Part shown: positions 1 through 6,081 of the stretch, piece by piece | How positions within the stretch are numbered: the stretch's first letter is position 1 | Layout: the number at the start of each line of letters is the position of its first letter | From: Oscillospiraceae bacterium | GTDB taxonomy: Bacteria; Bacillota; Clostridia; Oscillospirales; Oscillospiraceae | Reading direction: 5' to 3' | NCBI GenBank assembly: GCA_902767395.1 | Contig: CACXHI010000237.1 | Coordinates: forward strand, 1-17,560 | Length of the DNA stretch: 17,560 nt | Position numbers and translations under genes: made by a program | The notes under the pieces: generated by a model | What the model was told of the DNA's origin: nothing | Seen by the model: the letters and a program-made list of their open reading frames with translations, nothing else | Database searches by the model: none

Positions 1-440
1 CCATGAAGATCGACGTGGACAAGATCCGCGAGGTCATCGGCAAGGGCGGCTCCATGATCCAGAAGATCGTGGCCGAGTCCGGCGCCGAGGTCAACGTCGA
101 GGACGACGGCACCATCCACATCGCCTCTCCCGACGCCGCCTCCTGCGAGGCTGCGAAGAAGATGATCGAGGACATCTGCTTCGTCCCCGAGGTCGGCAAG
201 CTGTACTACGGCAAGGTCGTGCGCATCATTCCCATCGGCGCCTTTGTCGAGCTGGCCCCCGGCAAGGACGGCATGGTGCACATCCGCGATCTGGAGTTCA
301 AGCGCACCGAGAAGGTGGAGGACGTGCTCAACGTCGGGGACATGACTTGGGTCAAGGTCACCGAGATCGACGAAAAGGGCCGCATCAACCTGAGCCGCAA
401 GGAAGCCATCAAAGAGCTCGGCAACGCAGGAATGCAATAA
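1..440 (+). CDS. pnp: Polyribonucleotide nucleotidyltransferase (PNPase), C-terminal part, 5' end outside the window
   Basis: PNPase degrades RNA 3' to 5' using phosphate and is part of the RNA decay machinery. Only the last 146 or so residues are present. The first full codon is at position 3, and the ATG there is internal to the gene, not a start. A KH domain comes first, with the signature VIGKGGSMI (about residues 12-20 of the visible part) and a typical GAEVNVEDDG strand. An S1 RNA-binding domain follows (about residues 66-133), with GKVVRIIPIGAFVEL and GMVHI, ending in GRINLSRKEA. This KH-then-S1 order at the C terminus is diagnostic of PNPase. The stop codon TAA (438-440) is followed 11 bases later by a strong terminator, so pnp ends its transcription unit. 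The gene is ordinary host core sequence and marks the left chromosomal border of the phage-derived block. Confidence 0.95.
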   Translation, partial: MKIDVDKIREVIGKGGSMIQKIVAESGAEVNVEDDGTIHIASPDAASCEAAKKMIEDICFVPEVGKLYYGKVVRIIPIGAFVELAPGKDGMVHIRDLEFKRTEKVEDVLNVGDMTWVKVTEIDEKGRINLSRKEAIKELGNAGMQ

Positions 441-451
441 AGGAAGAAATC

Positions 452-488
452 AACGGGCGTGACCGCTTGGGTCACGCCCGTTTTGTTT
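452..488. terminator. Bidirectional intrinsic terminator between pnp and the immA-like gene
   Basis: A perfect 13-bp inverted repeat has arms at 452-464 (AACGGGCGTGACC) and 470-482 with a 5-base loop. On the plus strand it runs into TTTTGTTT, giving a classic rho-independent terminator for pnp. On the minus strand the stem is followed by a T-rich stretch (TTGATTTCTTCC), so it can also end transcription of the convergent metallopeptidase gene, whose stop is at 491. Confidence 0.9.
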
Positions 489-490
489 GC

Positions 491-922
491 CTAAAAATAC
501 AGCTCCGAGGCCAGATTGCCGTAGGTATAGAGGCAGACGGCCTTTTTCAGGAAGGCCTCGTCTACGCCGAAGTAGTCGGCCAGCTCCCACGGCTCGGTGT
601 AGCCCGCGGCCACGGCCTCGTCGAGATCGTCCACGGGAATCAGCTCGTTGACGGCCCAGCGGTCGGCGCGGTTTTCGTGAAATTTGCGCACGTCGCAGGG
701 CGACCAGCGGTTGTAAAAGCTGCCGGTCACGCAGTGGCCCAGCTCATGGGCCAGCCGGACGCGCAGCTCCGTCTCGGTGCGGCGGCTGGGAAGGTCCATG
801 CCGACAGCACAGTTGCCGGCCTCGTCCATCACACTCATGGACCCCGTCTTCGGCAGGGGAAAATGGTAGACTGGAATGCGAAGGCGCTCCGCCCTGCGGT
901 ATAAATCCACAAGCTCCGTCAT
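491..922 (-). CDS. ImmA/IrrE-family zinc metallopeptidase (putative anti-repressor protease)
   Basis: The 143-residue product carries a zincin motif HELGH (residues 59-63) preceded by an RLA helix. A second helix, ENRADRWA (83-90), matches the HExxH...E..A pattern of the ImmA/IrrE family, with E83 the likely third zinc ligand. In ICEBs1 and related phages, ImmA cleaves the cognate XRE repressor after DNA damage and so induces the element. Here the gene lies downstream of an XRE repressor on the same strand, which supports that role. The chosen start is the ATG at 922-920, which has AAAGGAG about 8 bases upstream; an ATG five bases further upstream is out of frame. The gap to the repressor (127 bp) holds palindromic repeats, which is unusual because these two genes commonly abut or overlap. 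The product is cytoplasmic, with no signal or membrane segment. Confidence 0.85.
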   Translation of the reverse strand: MTELVDLYRRAERLRIPVYHFPLPKTGSMSVMDEAGNCAVGMDLPSRRTETELRVRLAHELGHCVTGSFYNRWSPCDVRKFHENRADRWAVNELIPVDDLDEAVAAGYTEPWELADYFGVDEAFLKKAVCLYTYGNLASELYF

Positions 923-950
923 GGCATTCTCCTTTCGGTGGTTTTTGTGT

Positions 951-1045
951 AGGGACGTCCCTTGTGCGCCCGATCTCTGCAACGTTCTGGCCGATGCGGT
1001 CATTGGCCGCTACGGGAGCTGGCCGATGTGGTCATCGGCCGCTGC
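951..1045. repeat. Composite palindromic repeat between repressor and metallopeptidase genes
   Basis: Two parts are visible. A perfect 12-bp palindrome AGGGACGTCCCT lies at 951-962. Two imperfect 27-bp direct copies follow at 987-1013 and 1019-1045 (24 of 27 bases identical, period 32). Each copy folds as a hairpin; the second has perfect 8-bp arms GGCCGATG and CATCGGCC around TGGT. The GTAGGG and GGCCGATG...CATCGGCC style resembles interspersed intergenic repeats of Oscillospiraceae-type genomes. That family assignment is from memory and is not proven here. Transcribed on the minus strand, the hairpins would lie between the two regulatory genes and could alter their expression ratio. Confidence 0.7.
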
Positions 1046-1049
1046 GTAC

Positions 1050-1397
1050 TCAATTCTGTTTGCTCCGCGCTTTGACAAAGGCTGCGAACTGCTTGACCTC
1101 CTCAAACATCTCGTCAGTGATCTCGTCCTCACCGCCGAAGAGGGCAAACTTTACGTCCTCGTCCCGGATCACAGGCCGGGCGGTGGGCTCGTTTTTCGCC
1201 TCGTTGTCGATCAGGTAGGAGGGCGGTACGTCGAACAGCTCCGCCATGGCCTTGATCTTCCCGGCGGGGATGTCGGTCACGCGGCCGCACTCCCATTTGC
1301 TGACGGCGTTCTTCTGCACGCCGAGGCGTTCCCCCAGCTCCGTCTGGGTCAGGCCTGCCTGCTTCCGCAGGGTCTTGATTTTTTCCGCGATGGTCAT
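1050..1397 (-). CDS. XRE-family (Cro/CI-like) transcriptional repressor
   Basis: The 115-residue protein has an N-terminal helix-turn-helix (about residues 5-60). The core LTQTELGERLGVQKNAVSKW is a textbook Cro/CI HTH, followed by the helices AGKIKAMAELFDVPPSYLI. The C-terminal part is short and acidic (FGGEDEITDEMFEEVKQF) and has no LexA-type autoprotease domain. That fits a repressor inactivated by the separate metallopeptidase encoded just downstream. The start is the ATG at 1397-1395, with GAGGGGG a few bases upstream; an upstream in-frame GTG at 1412 lacks a good site. It is transcribed leftward from a promoter overlapping the putative operators, so it is probably autoregulated and represses the rightward structural promoter. 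The model is ICEBs1 ImmR/ImmA; operator binding itself is inferred. Confidence 0.9.
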   Translation of the reverse strand: MTIAEKIKTLRKQAGLTQTELGERLGVQKNAVSKWECGRVTDIPAGKIKAMAELFDVPPSYLIDNEAKNEPTARPVIRDEDVKFALFGGEDEITDEMFEEVKQFAAFVKARSKQN

Positions 1398-1434
1398 GGT
1401 GATCCCCCTCACGCTGTTTTGTTAAAGTATCTTC

Positions 1435-1463
1435 ATCTTACCACATTTTTTCCGCAATGTCAA
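1435..1463 (-). promoter_or_regulatory. Leftward sigma-A type promoter for the repressor
   Basis: Read on the minus strand, a perfect -35 box TTGACA (1463-1458) is followed after exactly 17 bp by TAAGAT (1440-1435). The predicted start is near 1428, about 30 bases before the repressor ATG. An operator-like octamer covers that start site. Confidence 0.75.
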
Positions 1464-1472
1464 CTGCGTATC

Positions 1473-1501
1473 TTGACAAAATGACTTTCCTGTGGTATAA
1501 T
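1473..1501 (+). promoter_or_regulatory. Rightward consensus promoter for the structural gene run
   Basis: TTGACA (1473-1478) is separated by exactly 17 bp from TATAAT (1496-1501), and a TGG just before the -10 makes it an extended -10 promoter. This is a full sigma-A consensus and would be very strong unless repressed. It lies about 40 bases upstream of the small HTH gene and is the only clear promoter seen for the 13-gene rightward run. Putative operators flank it on both sides. Confidence 0.9.
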
Positions 1502-1539
1502 CCGGGTATCTTCAAAACATGACACAAGGAGGATTTGAA

Positions 1540-1740
1540 ATGCGCAGCAATCTGTTGATGAACTGCCTCTGGTACGAGGAAATCGCGCCGGAGGAACTGG
1601 CGGACATCCTCGGCATCACGCCGGAGGAACTGTTTCGGAAGATTTTTCAGGAGGAGGACTTTACGCTCGAGGAAATTCGCCGGATCGTGGGCCTGCTCGG
1701 GCTCTCGGAGGACGAAATGGAACGGATTTTTTTCAAGTAA
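1540..1740 (+). CDS. Small acidic helix-turn-helix-like protein, first gene of the rightward run
   Basis: The 66-residue product has the outline of a minimal XRE/Cro-type HTH: the helix PEELADILGITPEELFRKI (residues 17-35), a FTLEEIRRIVGLLGL segment and an IFF end. That pattern is common among short phage regulators. About 16 acidic against 7 basic residues give it a strong net negative charge, and the expected recognition helix carries two glutamates. DNA binding is therefore doubtful, and it could act on the repressor or mimic DNA instead. The start is the ATG at 1540, with AAGGAGGA (1527-1534) upstream; an earlier in-frame ATG at 1519 lacks a site. Its position directly behind the operator-flanked promoter matches a cro or antirepressor gene. 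The role is inferred. Confidence 0.65.
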   Translation: MRSNLLMNCLWYEEIAPEELADILGITPEELFRKIFQEEDFTLEEIRRIVGLLGLSEDEMERIFFK

Positions 1741-1981
1741 CAAGGAACAGGGAATAAGGAATAAGAGGCAAAAACCGAAGCGTGGATTACTGATTCCTTA
1801 TTGCTCATTACTTGTTGCTTCTTTCTTGATCCAAAAGTATCTTGAAAAGAATATCTCTGATCCATGCACCGATTATATCACAACAGCCGTCCTATAAAAC
1901 GGACAGAACAAGCCGAAAGGAAGAAGTACTGATTCCTTGTTATTTGTTACTTGATCCAAATGAAGGAGGGGGAATGATACC
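1741..1981 (+). repeat. Untranslated leader with degenerate direct and inverted repeats before the portal gene
   Basis: No gene is seen in these 241 bases. The A+G-rich run at 1741-1765 (CAAGGAACAGGGAATAAGGA and onward) is partly complementary to TGATTCCTTATT at 1790-1801, through a 10-bp exact AATAAGGAAT/ATTCCTTATT match. The same T-rich unit recurs at 1930-1953, and CTTGATCCAAA occurs twice (1825-1835 and 1950-1960), so a segment has been duplicated. The composition is far AT-richer than the flanking genes. Confidence 0.6.
1837..1844. promoter_or_regulatory. Fourth copy of the putative operator octamer, in the portal leader
   Basis: GTATCTTG at 1837-1844 matches the three control-region copies and has the context AAAAGTATCTTGAAAAGA, which contains TCTT-GAA-AAGA, a short dyad. 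It is about 145 bp upstream of the portal start, where no convincing second promoter was found. It could be a roadblock or looping site for the repressor, or a coincidence. Confidence 0.4.
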
Positions 1982-3784
1982 GTGTCGAATCCCATCAGCA
2001 CGCCGGTCATCGGACGGGAGCAGCTCCGCGAGGCGCTGGAAACGCTCCGCCGATACAAGGCCGGAAAGACGAATTTTGAGCGCAGGCTCATCGAAAACGA
2101 GGAATTCTGGAAGCTCCGCCACTGGGAGCACGTCCCCGAGCAGGGCACCACGGGTCTGAAAACCAAGAGCGCGTGGCTGGTGAACGTCCTGCTCTCCAAG
2201 CACGCCGACGCGATGGACGCCTATCCCGAGCCCGCCTTTCTGCCCCGCGCGGCGGACGACGAGGCGGAGGCCAAGCTGCTCTCGCAGGTGGTCCCCGTGA
2301 TTCTGGCACAGAACGATTTTGCCGGAACGTGGTCGGACAACTGGTGGAAGAAGCTCAAGGCGGGCGTCGCCTTCTACGGGGTCTTCTGGGACAGCGACAA
2401 GCAAAACGGTCTGGGAGACGTGTCCATCCTTCGGGTCGATCCGCTCCATTTGTATTGGGAGCCGGGGATCACCGATCTCCAGCGCAGCCGGAACCTCTTT
2501 CACGTGGAGCTGGCGGACAACGAGGCACTGCTCGAACGCTATCCCATGCTGGAAGGGCAACTCCGGGGCGGCGGCTTCACTGCCAGCCGCTATCTCTATG
2601 ACGACAGCGTGGACACCTCCTCCAAGACGCCGGTGATCGACTGGTACTACAAAAAGCGGGAGGGAATGCGCTCCGTTTTGCATTACGTCAAGTTCGTGGG
2701 CGAGACGGTGCTGTTTGCAACTGAAAACGCCTCGGAGCACGGGCAGGGCCTCTACGCTCACGGGCAGTATCCCTTCTTTGCGGACGTGCTCTTTCCCGAG
2801 GAGGGCACCCCGGCGGGCTTCGGCTATGTGGATCTGTGCAAGGACGCCCAGCGGCAGATCGACCTGATGAACAACGCCATTGTGGCCAACTGCGTCGCCG
2901 CCGCCACCCCGCGCTGGCTGAAGCGGGGAGACGACGGGGTGAACGAGGCGGAATACGCCGACTGGACGAAGCCCTTCGTCCACGTGCAGGGCTCGATTGA
3001 GGAAAGCGCCCTGCGGCAGATTACCGTCGCCCCGCTGTCCGGCAACTATCTGAACATTCTGGCCTCGAAGATCAACGAAATCAAGGAAACCTCGGGCAAC
3101 CGCGACGTGAACAACGGCGGCGTGGGCGCCGGCATCACGGCGGCCTCCGCAATTGCCGCCATGCAGGAGCAAAGCGGAAAGCTCAGCCGGGATCAGATTC
3201 AAAATTCCTATCGCTGCTTCCGGCAGGTGGTGGACTGCGTCATCTCCCTGATCCGCCAATTCTACGACACGCCGCGCAAGCTGCGCGTCCTCGGGCCCAC
3301 GGGGGACCCGATCTATCTGGAATTCGACAACCGCCTCCTGTCCGCCGGGGAAGTGCCTGAGCTGGACGTGGAGGTGACGGCCCAGAAGCAGAGCACCTAC
3401 AACAAGCTCAGCTACAACGAGCTGGCAATGCAGTTTTTCCAGATGGGCTTTTTCCGGCCCGAGCTGGCGGATCAGGCCATCGCCGCGCTGGAGATGATGG
3501 ACTTCAAGGGCAAGGAGGCCATGCGCCGCCGTCTGGCGGACAATCAGCAGCTTCTGGCCCGGGCGGAGGCGGCGGAGGCCCGGCTGGAGAGCCTTCTGGC
3601 CTACATTTCGGGCGACAGGGCGGATGGGGCGGCCCGTCCGAGCACCCAACGAATGAGCGCACCCCGGAAGGCCGCCCCCAAGCTCCATCGGAAGCAATAC
3701 GACGCCCTCGGCAGCGAGGTGCGCAGCAACGGCATCATCGAACGCGCCCGTGCCCGCGCCGCCGCCGCCACACAGCCGAAATAA
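1982..3784 (+). CDS. Phage portal protein (P22-like / podovirus type)
   Basis: The 600-residue product is the right size for a portal protein, the dodecameric ring at the head vertex through which DNA enters and leaves. The N-terminal helical part with LIENEEFWKLRHWEHV and TKSAWLVNVLLSKHADAM resembles P22-like portals. It is followed by a WWKKLKAGVAFYGVFWD region and the strand VSILRVDPLHLYWEPG, which is typical of the portal wing. A long helix-rich stretch holds KINEIKETSGNRDVNNGGVG and ASAIAAMQEQSGKLSRDQI (about residues 360-405), a region well conserved in this family. The C terminus is a coiled, alanine- and arginine-rich tail. The start is GTG at 1982, 9 bases after AAGGAGGGGG; an ATG at 1974 is out of frame. 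Its place ahead of the scaffold and capsid genes is normal, but the terminase genes lie at the far 3' end, not before it. Confidence 0.85.
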   Translation: MSNPISTPVIGREQLREALETLRRYKAGKTNFERRLIENEEFWKLRHWEHVPEQGTTGLKTKSAWLVNVLLSKHADAMDAYPEPAFLPRAADDEAEAKLLSQVVPVILAQNDFAGTWSDNWWKKLKAGVAFYGVFWDSDKQNGLGDVSILRVDPLHLYWEPGITDLQRSRNLFHVELADNEALLERYPMLEGQLRGGGFTASRYLYDDSVDTSSKTPVIDWYYKKREGMRSVLHYVKFVGETVLFATENASEHGQGLYAHGQYPFFADVLFPEEGTPAGFGYVDLCKDAQRQIDLMNNAIVANCVAAATPRWLKRGDDGVNEAEYADWTKPFVHVQGSIEESALRQITVAPLSGNYLNILASKINEIKETSGNRDVNNGGVGAGITAASAIAAMQEQSGKLSRDQIQNSYRCFRQVVDCVISLIRQFYDTPRKLRVLGPTGDPIYLEFDNRLLSAGEVPELDVEVTAQKQSTYNKLSYNELAMQFFQMGFFRPELADQAIAALEMMDFKGKEAMRRRLADNQQLLARAEAAEARLESLLAYISGDRADGAARPSTQRMSAPRKAAPKLHRKQYDALGSEVRSNGIIERARARAAAATQPK

Positions 3785-3790
3785 AGAATG

Positions 3791-3823
3791 TTGAGAATGC
3801 AAGGCAAAAGCTTGGATTCTCAA
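3791..3823. repeat. Hairpin between portal gene and next small gene
   Basis: TTGAGAATGCAAG (3791-3803) pairs with CTTGGATTCTCAA (3811-3823) with one mismatch and a 7-base loop. There is no T-run after it, so it is more likely an mRNA processing or stability element, or a mobile intergenic repeat, than a terminator. Confidence 0.55.
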
Positions 3824-3885
3824 TTCTGAATGAAAAGAGTTTGCCGACTCAAAGTGTGACACCTCAACGAGAAAGGAGAACAAAA

Positions 3886-4131
3886 ATGGACAAGCAAGCA
3901 GTCGATTTGGTTCCCGTGACCCTGCCCAGAGCAACCGGAAAGGAGGAGGATTTTGTCTTCGTCGCGCTCAACGGCAAGGGCTACACCATCCGCCGGGGCG
4001 TCCCGGTGCGGGTTCCCCGCCCCGTCTTTGACGTCCTGAACGAGTCCCAGCGCCAGCAGCAACGGCAGCGCGCCTTTATTCGCCGCCAGCAGGAGACCGC
4101 CGCCCGCGCTGCCCGCGCCGCCGAGGTCTGA
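3886..4131 (+). CDS. Small phage protein with a 'NGK-Y-I-RRG--V-VPRPV' core
   Basis: The 81-residue protein has a beta-rich core, EEDFVFVALNGKGYTIRRGV, followed by PVRVPRPVFDVLNESQ and a basic glutamine- and alanine-rich helical tail. Small proteins with this core recur next to portal and N4-gp56 capsid genes in Firmicutes phages. To my knowledge they have no assigned function; a minor virion or head-assembly role is inferred from position. The start is the ATG at 3886 with GAAAGGAG (3871-3878) upstream. An in-frame upstream alternative at 3841 has no ribosome site and would run through the untranslated gap. The stop overlaps the next gene's ribosome-site region. Confidence 0.7.
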   Translation: MDKQAVDLVPVTLPRATGKEEDFVFVALNGKGYTIRRGVPVRVPRPVFDVLNESQRQQQRQRAFIRRQQETAARAARAAEV

Positions 4132-4145
4132 ACGGAGGGCTGCCG

Positions 4146-4499
4146 ATGGAGGAACAGGAGTTTCTCTTTTTCCGGGGCAGCACCCCGACGCTGGAGCTGG
4201 TTCTGCCGCTGGCCGTGGAGGCGGAGGACATCGTGTACCTGACCTTCTCTCAGGAGGGCAGGGCCGTGGTCGAGTACGCCATCAACGGTCGGGCCCGGCC
4301 CGCCGGCTCCGGCGTTCTGGCGCGGGATGAGACCGAGGAAAACGTCCTGCTTCTGACCATGACGCAGGAGGACACCCTGCGGCTGGCGGCAGGAGACGCG
4401 GAGCTGCAGCTCCGCCTGAAAAACAGCGTCGGCGCCGACACCTTCCGCCCGCTGATCGGGCGGGTCGGCCCGGCCAGAAAGGAGGGGATTCTTGCGTGA
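4146..4499 (+). CDS. Phage protein of the 'RGxTPT' beta-sandwich type (virion-associated, function unknown)
   Basis: The 117-residue product begins with an acidic stretch, then FRGSTPTLELVLPL, then VYLTFSQEGRAVVEY, and ends with a TMTQEDTLRLAAGDAELQLR segment. This alternation (RGxTPT, a 'tyrosine-hydrophobic-threonine-phenylalanine' strand, then 'LTQEDTL' and 'ELQLR') is found in many small Firmicutes phage proteins. It resembles the N-terminal domain of baseplate upper (BppU-like) proteins. An all-beta fold and a virion or connector role are inferred. The start is the ATG at 4146, six bases after GGAGGG. The last bases overlap the GTG start of the following gene by four (GTGA), so the two are translationally coupled. 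Confidence 0.7.
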   Translation: MEEQEFLFFRGSTPTLELVLPLAVEAEDIVYLTFSQEGRAVVEYAINGRARPAGSGVLARDETEENVLLLTMTQEDTLRLAAGDAELQLRLKNSVGADTFRPLIGRVGPARKEGILA

Positions 4500-4786
4500 A
4501 GGGCGTATACGTCGGGCAAAAGCCCCTGAACGTCCTGAGCTGCGCGGTCCGGGGCCGTCCGGGGCGCTCGGCATACGAGCTGGCCTGCGACGGCGGCTAT
4601 GCGGGCACGAACGAGGCGTTTTGCACACTGCTGGGCAGTCTGGACCAGACGCTGAGCCGCCTGCTTTCCGACGTTGATCGAATCAACGGGCTTTTGGATC
4701 AGATGGATGACCGGTGTGTAGAACTGGAGGACGCGGTGCAGGCCCTGAACCTGCGCCTGTTACAATTGGAGGAGATGGTACCGTGA
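4496..4786 (+). CDS. Small phage protein with a 'SAYELA-GGY-GT-EAF' linker motif and coiled-coil end
   Basis: The 96-residue protein starts at GTG 4496, behind AAAGGAGGGG, and overlaps the previous stop by four bases. The segment RSAYELACDGGYAGTNEAF (about residues 24-42) matches the GxSAYExAxxNGFxGTExEWLxSL linker. That linker recurs in phage tail, fibre and collagen-like proteins of Firmicutes. The rest (residues 45-96) is a leucine-rich heptad pattern, LDQTLSRLLSDVDRINGLLD and onward, probably a coiled coil that oligomerises. No adhesin or enzyme domain is attached, so the motif here looks like a stub or a docking piece. The gene ends with GTGA shared with the next start. The function is unknown; a minor structural or trimerisation role is inferred. 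Confidence 0.65.
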   Translation: MKGVYVGQKPLNVLSCAVRGRPGRSAYELACDGGYAGTNEAFCTLLGSLDQTLSRLLSDVDRINGLLDQMDDRCVELEDAVQALNLRLLQLEEMVP

Positions 4787-5154
4787 CAATTTTGGAGGCA
4801 ATCACTCTGGCCGATCTGGATCGGCCCAACGAGATTTCCGTGGAGCGGAAGCTGCAATGGCTCTCGACCCTGGACGGGCGCATCTATCGGGAGCTGATGC
4901 TGACGTACGACGACGCGCCCCCCGCCTTCTCCGGCTATGACGAGCAGACGGAGCTGCGCACCACCGAGCTGATGGTGGGCTTTCCCTTTGACGATCTCTA
5001 TCTGCGCTATCTGGTGCTGCGGATTGATCTGGAGCAAGGCGAGCTGGAGCGCTACAACAACGACGCCGCCGCCTTCAACCGGGTCTGGAAGAGCTACGCC
5101 ACCAACTATGGCAGAACCCACGTTCCCCTCGGCGTCCAGCACCTGACGTTTTAA
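4783..5154 (+). CDS. Putative head-tail connector/adaptor protein
   Basis: The 123-residue helical protein contains KLQWLSTLDGRIYRELMLTY near the N terminus, then VGFPFDDLYLRYLVLRIDLE, then GELERYNNDAAAFNRVWKSY, and ends in THVPLG. These elements (a short N-terminal helix, a 'PFDDLYLRYLxxxID' segment and an 'ERYNNxxxxFNxxxxxYA' helix) recur in small Firmicutes phage proteins encoded between portal and capsid genes. They look like helical head-completion or adaptor proteins. That role is inferred from size, helical content and position; no residue proves it. The start is GTG at 4783 with GGAGGAG (4768-4774) eight bases upstream, and it shares GTGA with the previous stop. A longer form from 4714 would read through the preceding gene without a site. 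Confidence 0.6.
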   Translation: MTILEAITLADLDRPNEISVERKLQWLSTLDGRIYRELMLTYDDAPPAFSGYDEQTELRTTELMVGFPFDDLYLRYLVLRIDLEQGELERYNNDAAAFNRVWKSYATNYGRTHVPLGVQHLTF

Positions 5155-5184
5155 GCACAGTGCGCGGTGCGGAAAGGAAACACC

Positions 5185-6048
5185 ATGGCAAAACAGAAGG
5201 AAGAATGGAACAACGAGGAAAACGAGTGGTACCAAAAGGCCCAGCAGACGGCGCAGACGCTGATGGACCGCCCGGCCTTCTCCTACGCGCCCGAGCGCGA
5301 CACGCTCTATCAGGCGGCGAAGCAGACGGCCATTGAACAGGGCCGCAGGGCGATGGAGGACACCTTGGGCAAGGCCGCCGGCCTGTCCGGGGGCTACGCC
5401 TCAAGCTATGCGCAGGGCGTGGGCGCGCAGGCCTATGACCGCCAGCTCTCCCAGCTCCGCAGCGTGCTGCCCGAATACTACGACCGGGCCCGGGCGAACT
5501 ATGACCGGCAGACCGACGAGCTGCGCGACACGCTGAGCGTCGCCCTCGGCCTGTATGACAAGGACTATCAGCGCTGGCTGGATCGGCAGAGCGCGCTGGA
5601 GCGGGAGGCGGAGGCCGAACGCAAGCAGAGCCAGTGGGAGGCCGAAACGGAGGAGAGCCGACGCCGGTGGGACGCCGAAACGCAGGAGGATAAACGCCGA
5701 TGGGAGGCTGAAACGCGGGAGCAGCAGCGCCAGTGGTTGAAGGAATTTGCCGAGGGGCACGACCGCTGGACCGCAGAGTATCAGCAGAACGAGCGGAAGC
5801 TGGCGGCGCAGACGGCAAAGCAGCAGCAGGACGCGCTTCTGGCGGAGCAGAAGCTGGCAGCGGAGCAGGCCAAGGACGCCGCCGCGCGCTCCGCCTCTGC
5901 GGCGGAGAAGCAGAAGAGCTACGCCTATCGCATGGCGATTCTGGCCCTCCAGCAGGGGCTTTCCGTCTCCGACGCCCTGCTCAAGACCGCCGGAATCGAC
6001 AAGGCCTACGCCGAATCCCTGCGCAGGTACTATGCCTACCGGCGGTAG
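5185..6048 (+). CDS. Coiled-coil phage protein with Trp hendecad repeats, probable ejection/internal virion protein
   Basis: The 287-residue product is very rich in Q, E, A and R and has no membrane segment. The N-terminal third contains the pattern FSYAPERDTLYQAAKQ, then TLGKAAGLSGGYASSYAQGV, then LPEYYDRARANYDRQ. I recognise this pattern from Firmicutes phage proteins encoded near N4-gp56 capsids. The middle (residues 148-202) holds five consecutive 11-residue units with a tryptophan at a fixed position, followed by another long helix (AAQTAKQQQDALLAEQKLA). The C terminus (MAILALQQGLSVSDALLKTA) is a compact helical bundle. Long helical, low-complexity proteins at this locus are often ejected with DNA; a scaffold or tail-core role is also possible. 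The start is the ATG at 5185, behind GGAAAGGA; the GTG at 5167 is upstream of that site and was rejected. Confidence 0.6.
   Translation: MAKQKEEWNNEENEWYQKAQQTAQTLMDRPAFSYAPERDTLYQAAKQTAIEQGRRAMEDTLGKAAGLSGGYASSYAQGVGAQAYDRQLSQLRSVLPEYYDRARANYDRQTDELRDTLSVALGLYDKDYQRWLDRQSALEREAEAERKQSQWEAETEESRRRWDAETQEDKRRWEAETREQQRQWLKEFAEGHDRWTAEYQQNERKLAAQTAKQQQDALLAEQKLAAEQAKDAAARSASAAEKQKSYAYRMAILALQQGLSVSDALLKTAGIDKAYAESLRRYYAYRR
5626..5790 (+). repeat. Five tandem 33-bp units coding 11-residue Trp repeats
   Basis: Units start at 5626, 5659, 5692, 5725 and 5758. They encode the consensus xxxWxAETxEx: QSQWEAETEES, RRRWDAETQED, KRRWEAETREQ, QRQWLKEFAEG and HDRWTAEYQQN. The first three are close copies and the last two have diverged. 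An exact 11-residue period favours a right-handed or straight hendecad coiled coil. Copy number could vary by slippage. Confidence 0.85.
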
Positions 6049-6081
6049 AGGGAGCACCAAAGCAAACGAAAGGAGAATCCG

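Larger units (their letters stand above)
1427..1513. promoter_or_regulatory. Three putative repressor operators, GTATCTT(C/G)
   Basis: The octamer occurs at 1427-1434 (GTATCTTC), 1468-1475 (GTATCTTG) and 1506-1513 (GTATCTTC), all in the same orientation and spaced 41 and 38 bp apart. The first covers the predicted start site of the leftward promoter. The second touches the rightward -35 box. The third covers the predicted start site of the rightward promoter. A TATC core with weak AAG/CTT dyad is visible at the first copy. This placement is what an autoregulating XRE repressor would need. Binding is inferred. Confidence 0.7.

Noticed and set aside
1826..1854. Second promoter for the portal gene (TTGATC with GAATAT about 17 bp later)
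   Set aside because: The -10 matches only about half of the consensus. The consensus promoter at 1473-1501 is sufficient to explain the run.
5626..5790. Possible CRISPR-like array from regular 33-bp spacing
   Set aside because: The period is within an open coding frame and explained by 11-residue protein repeats; there are no conserved repeats with unique spacers.
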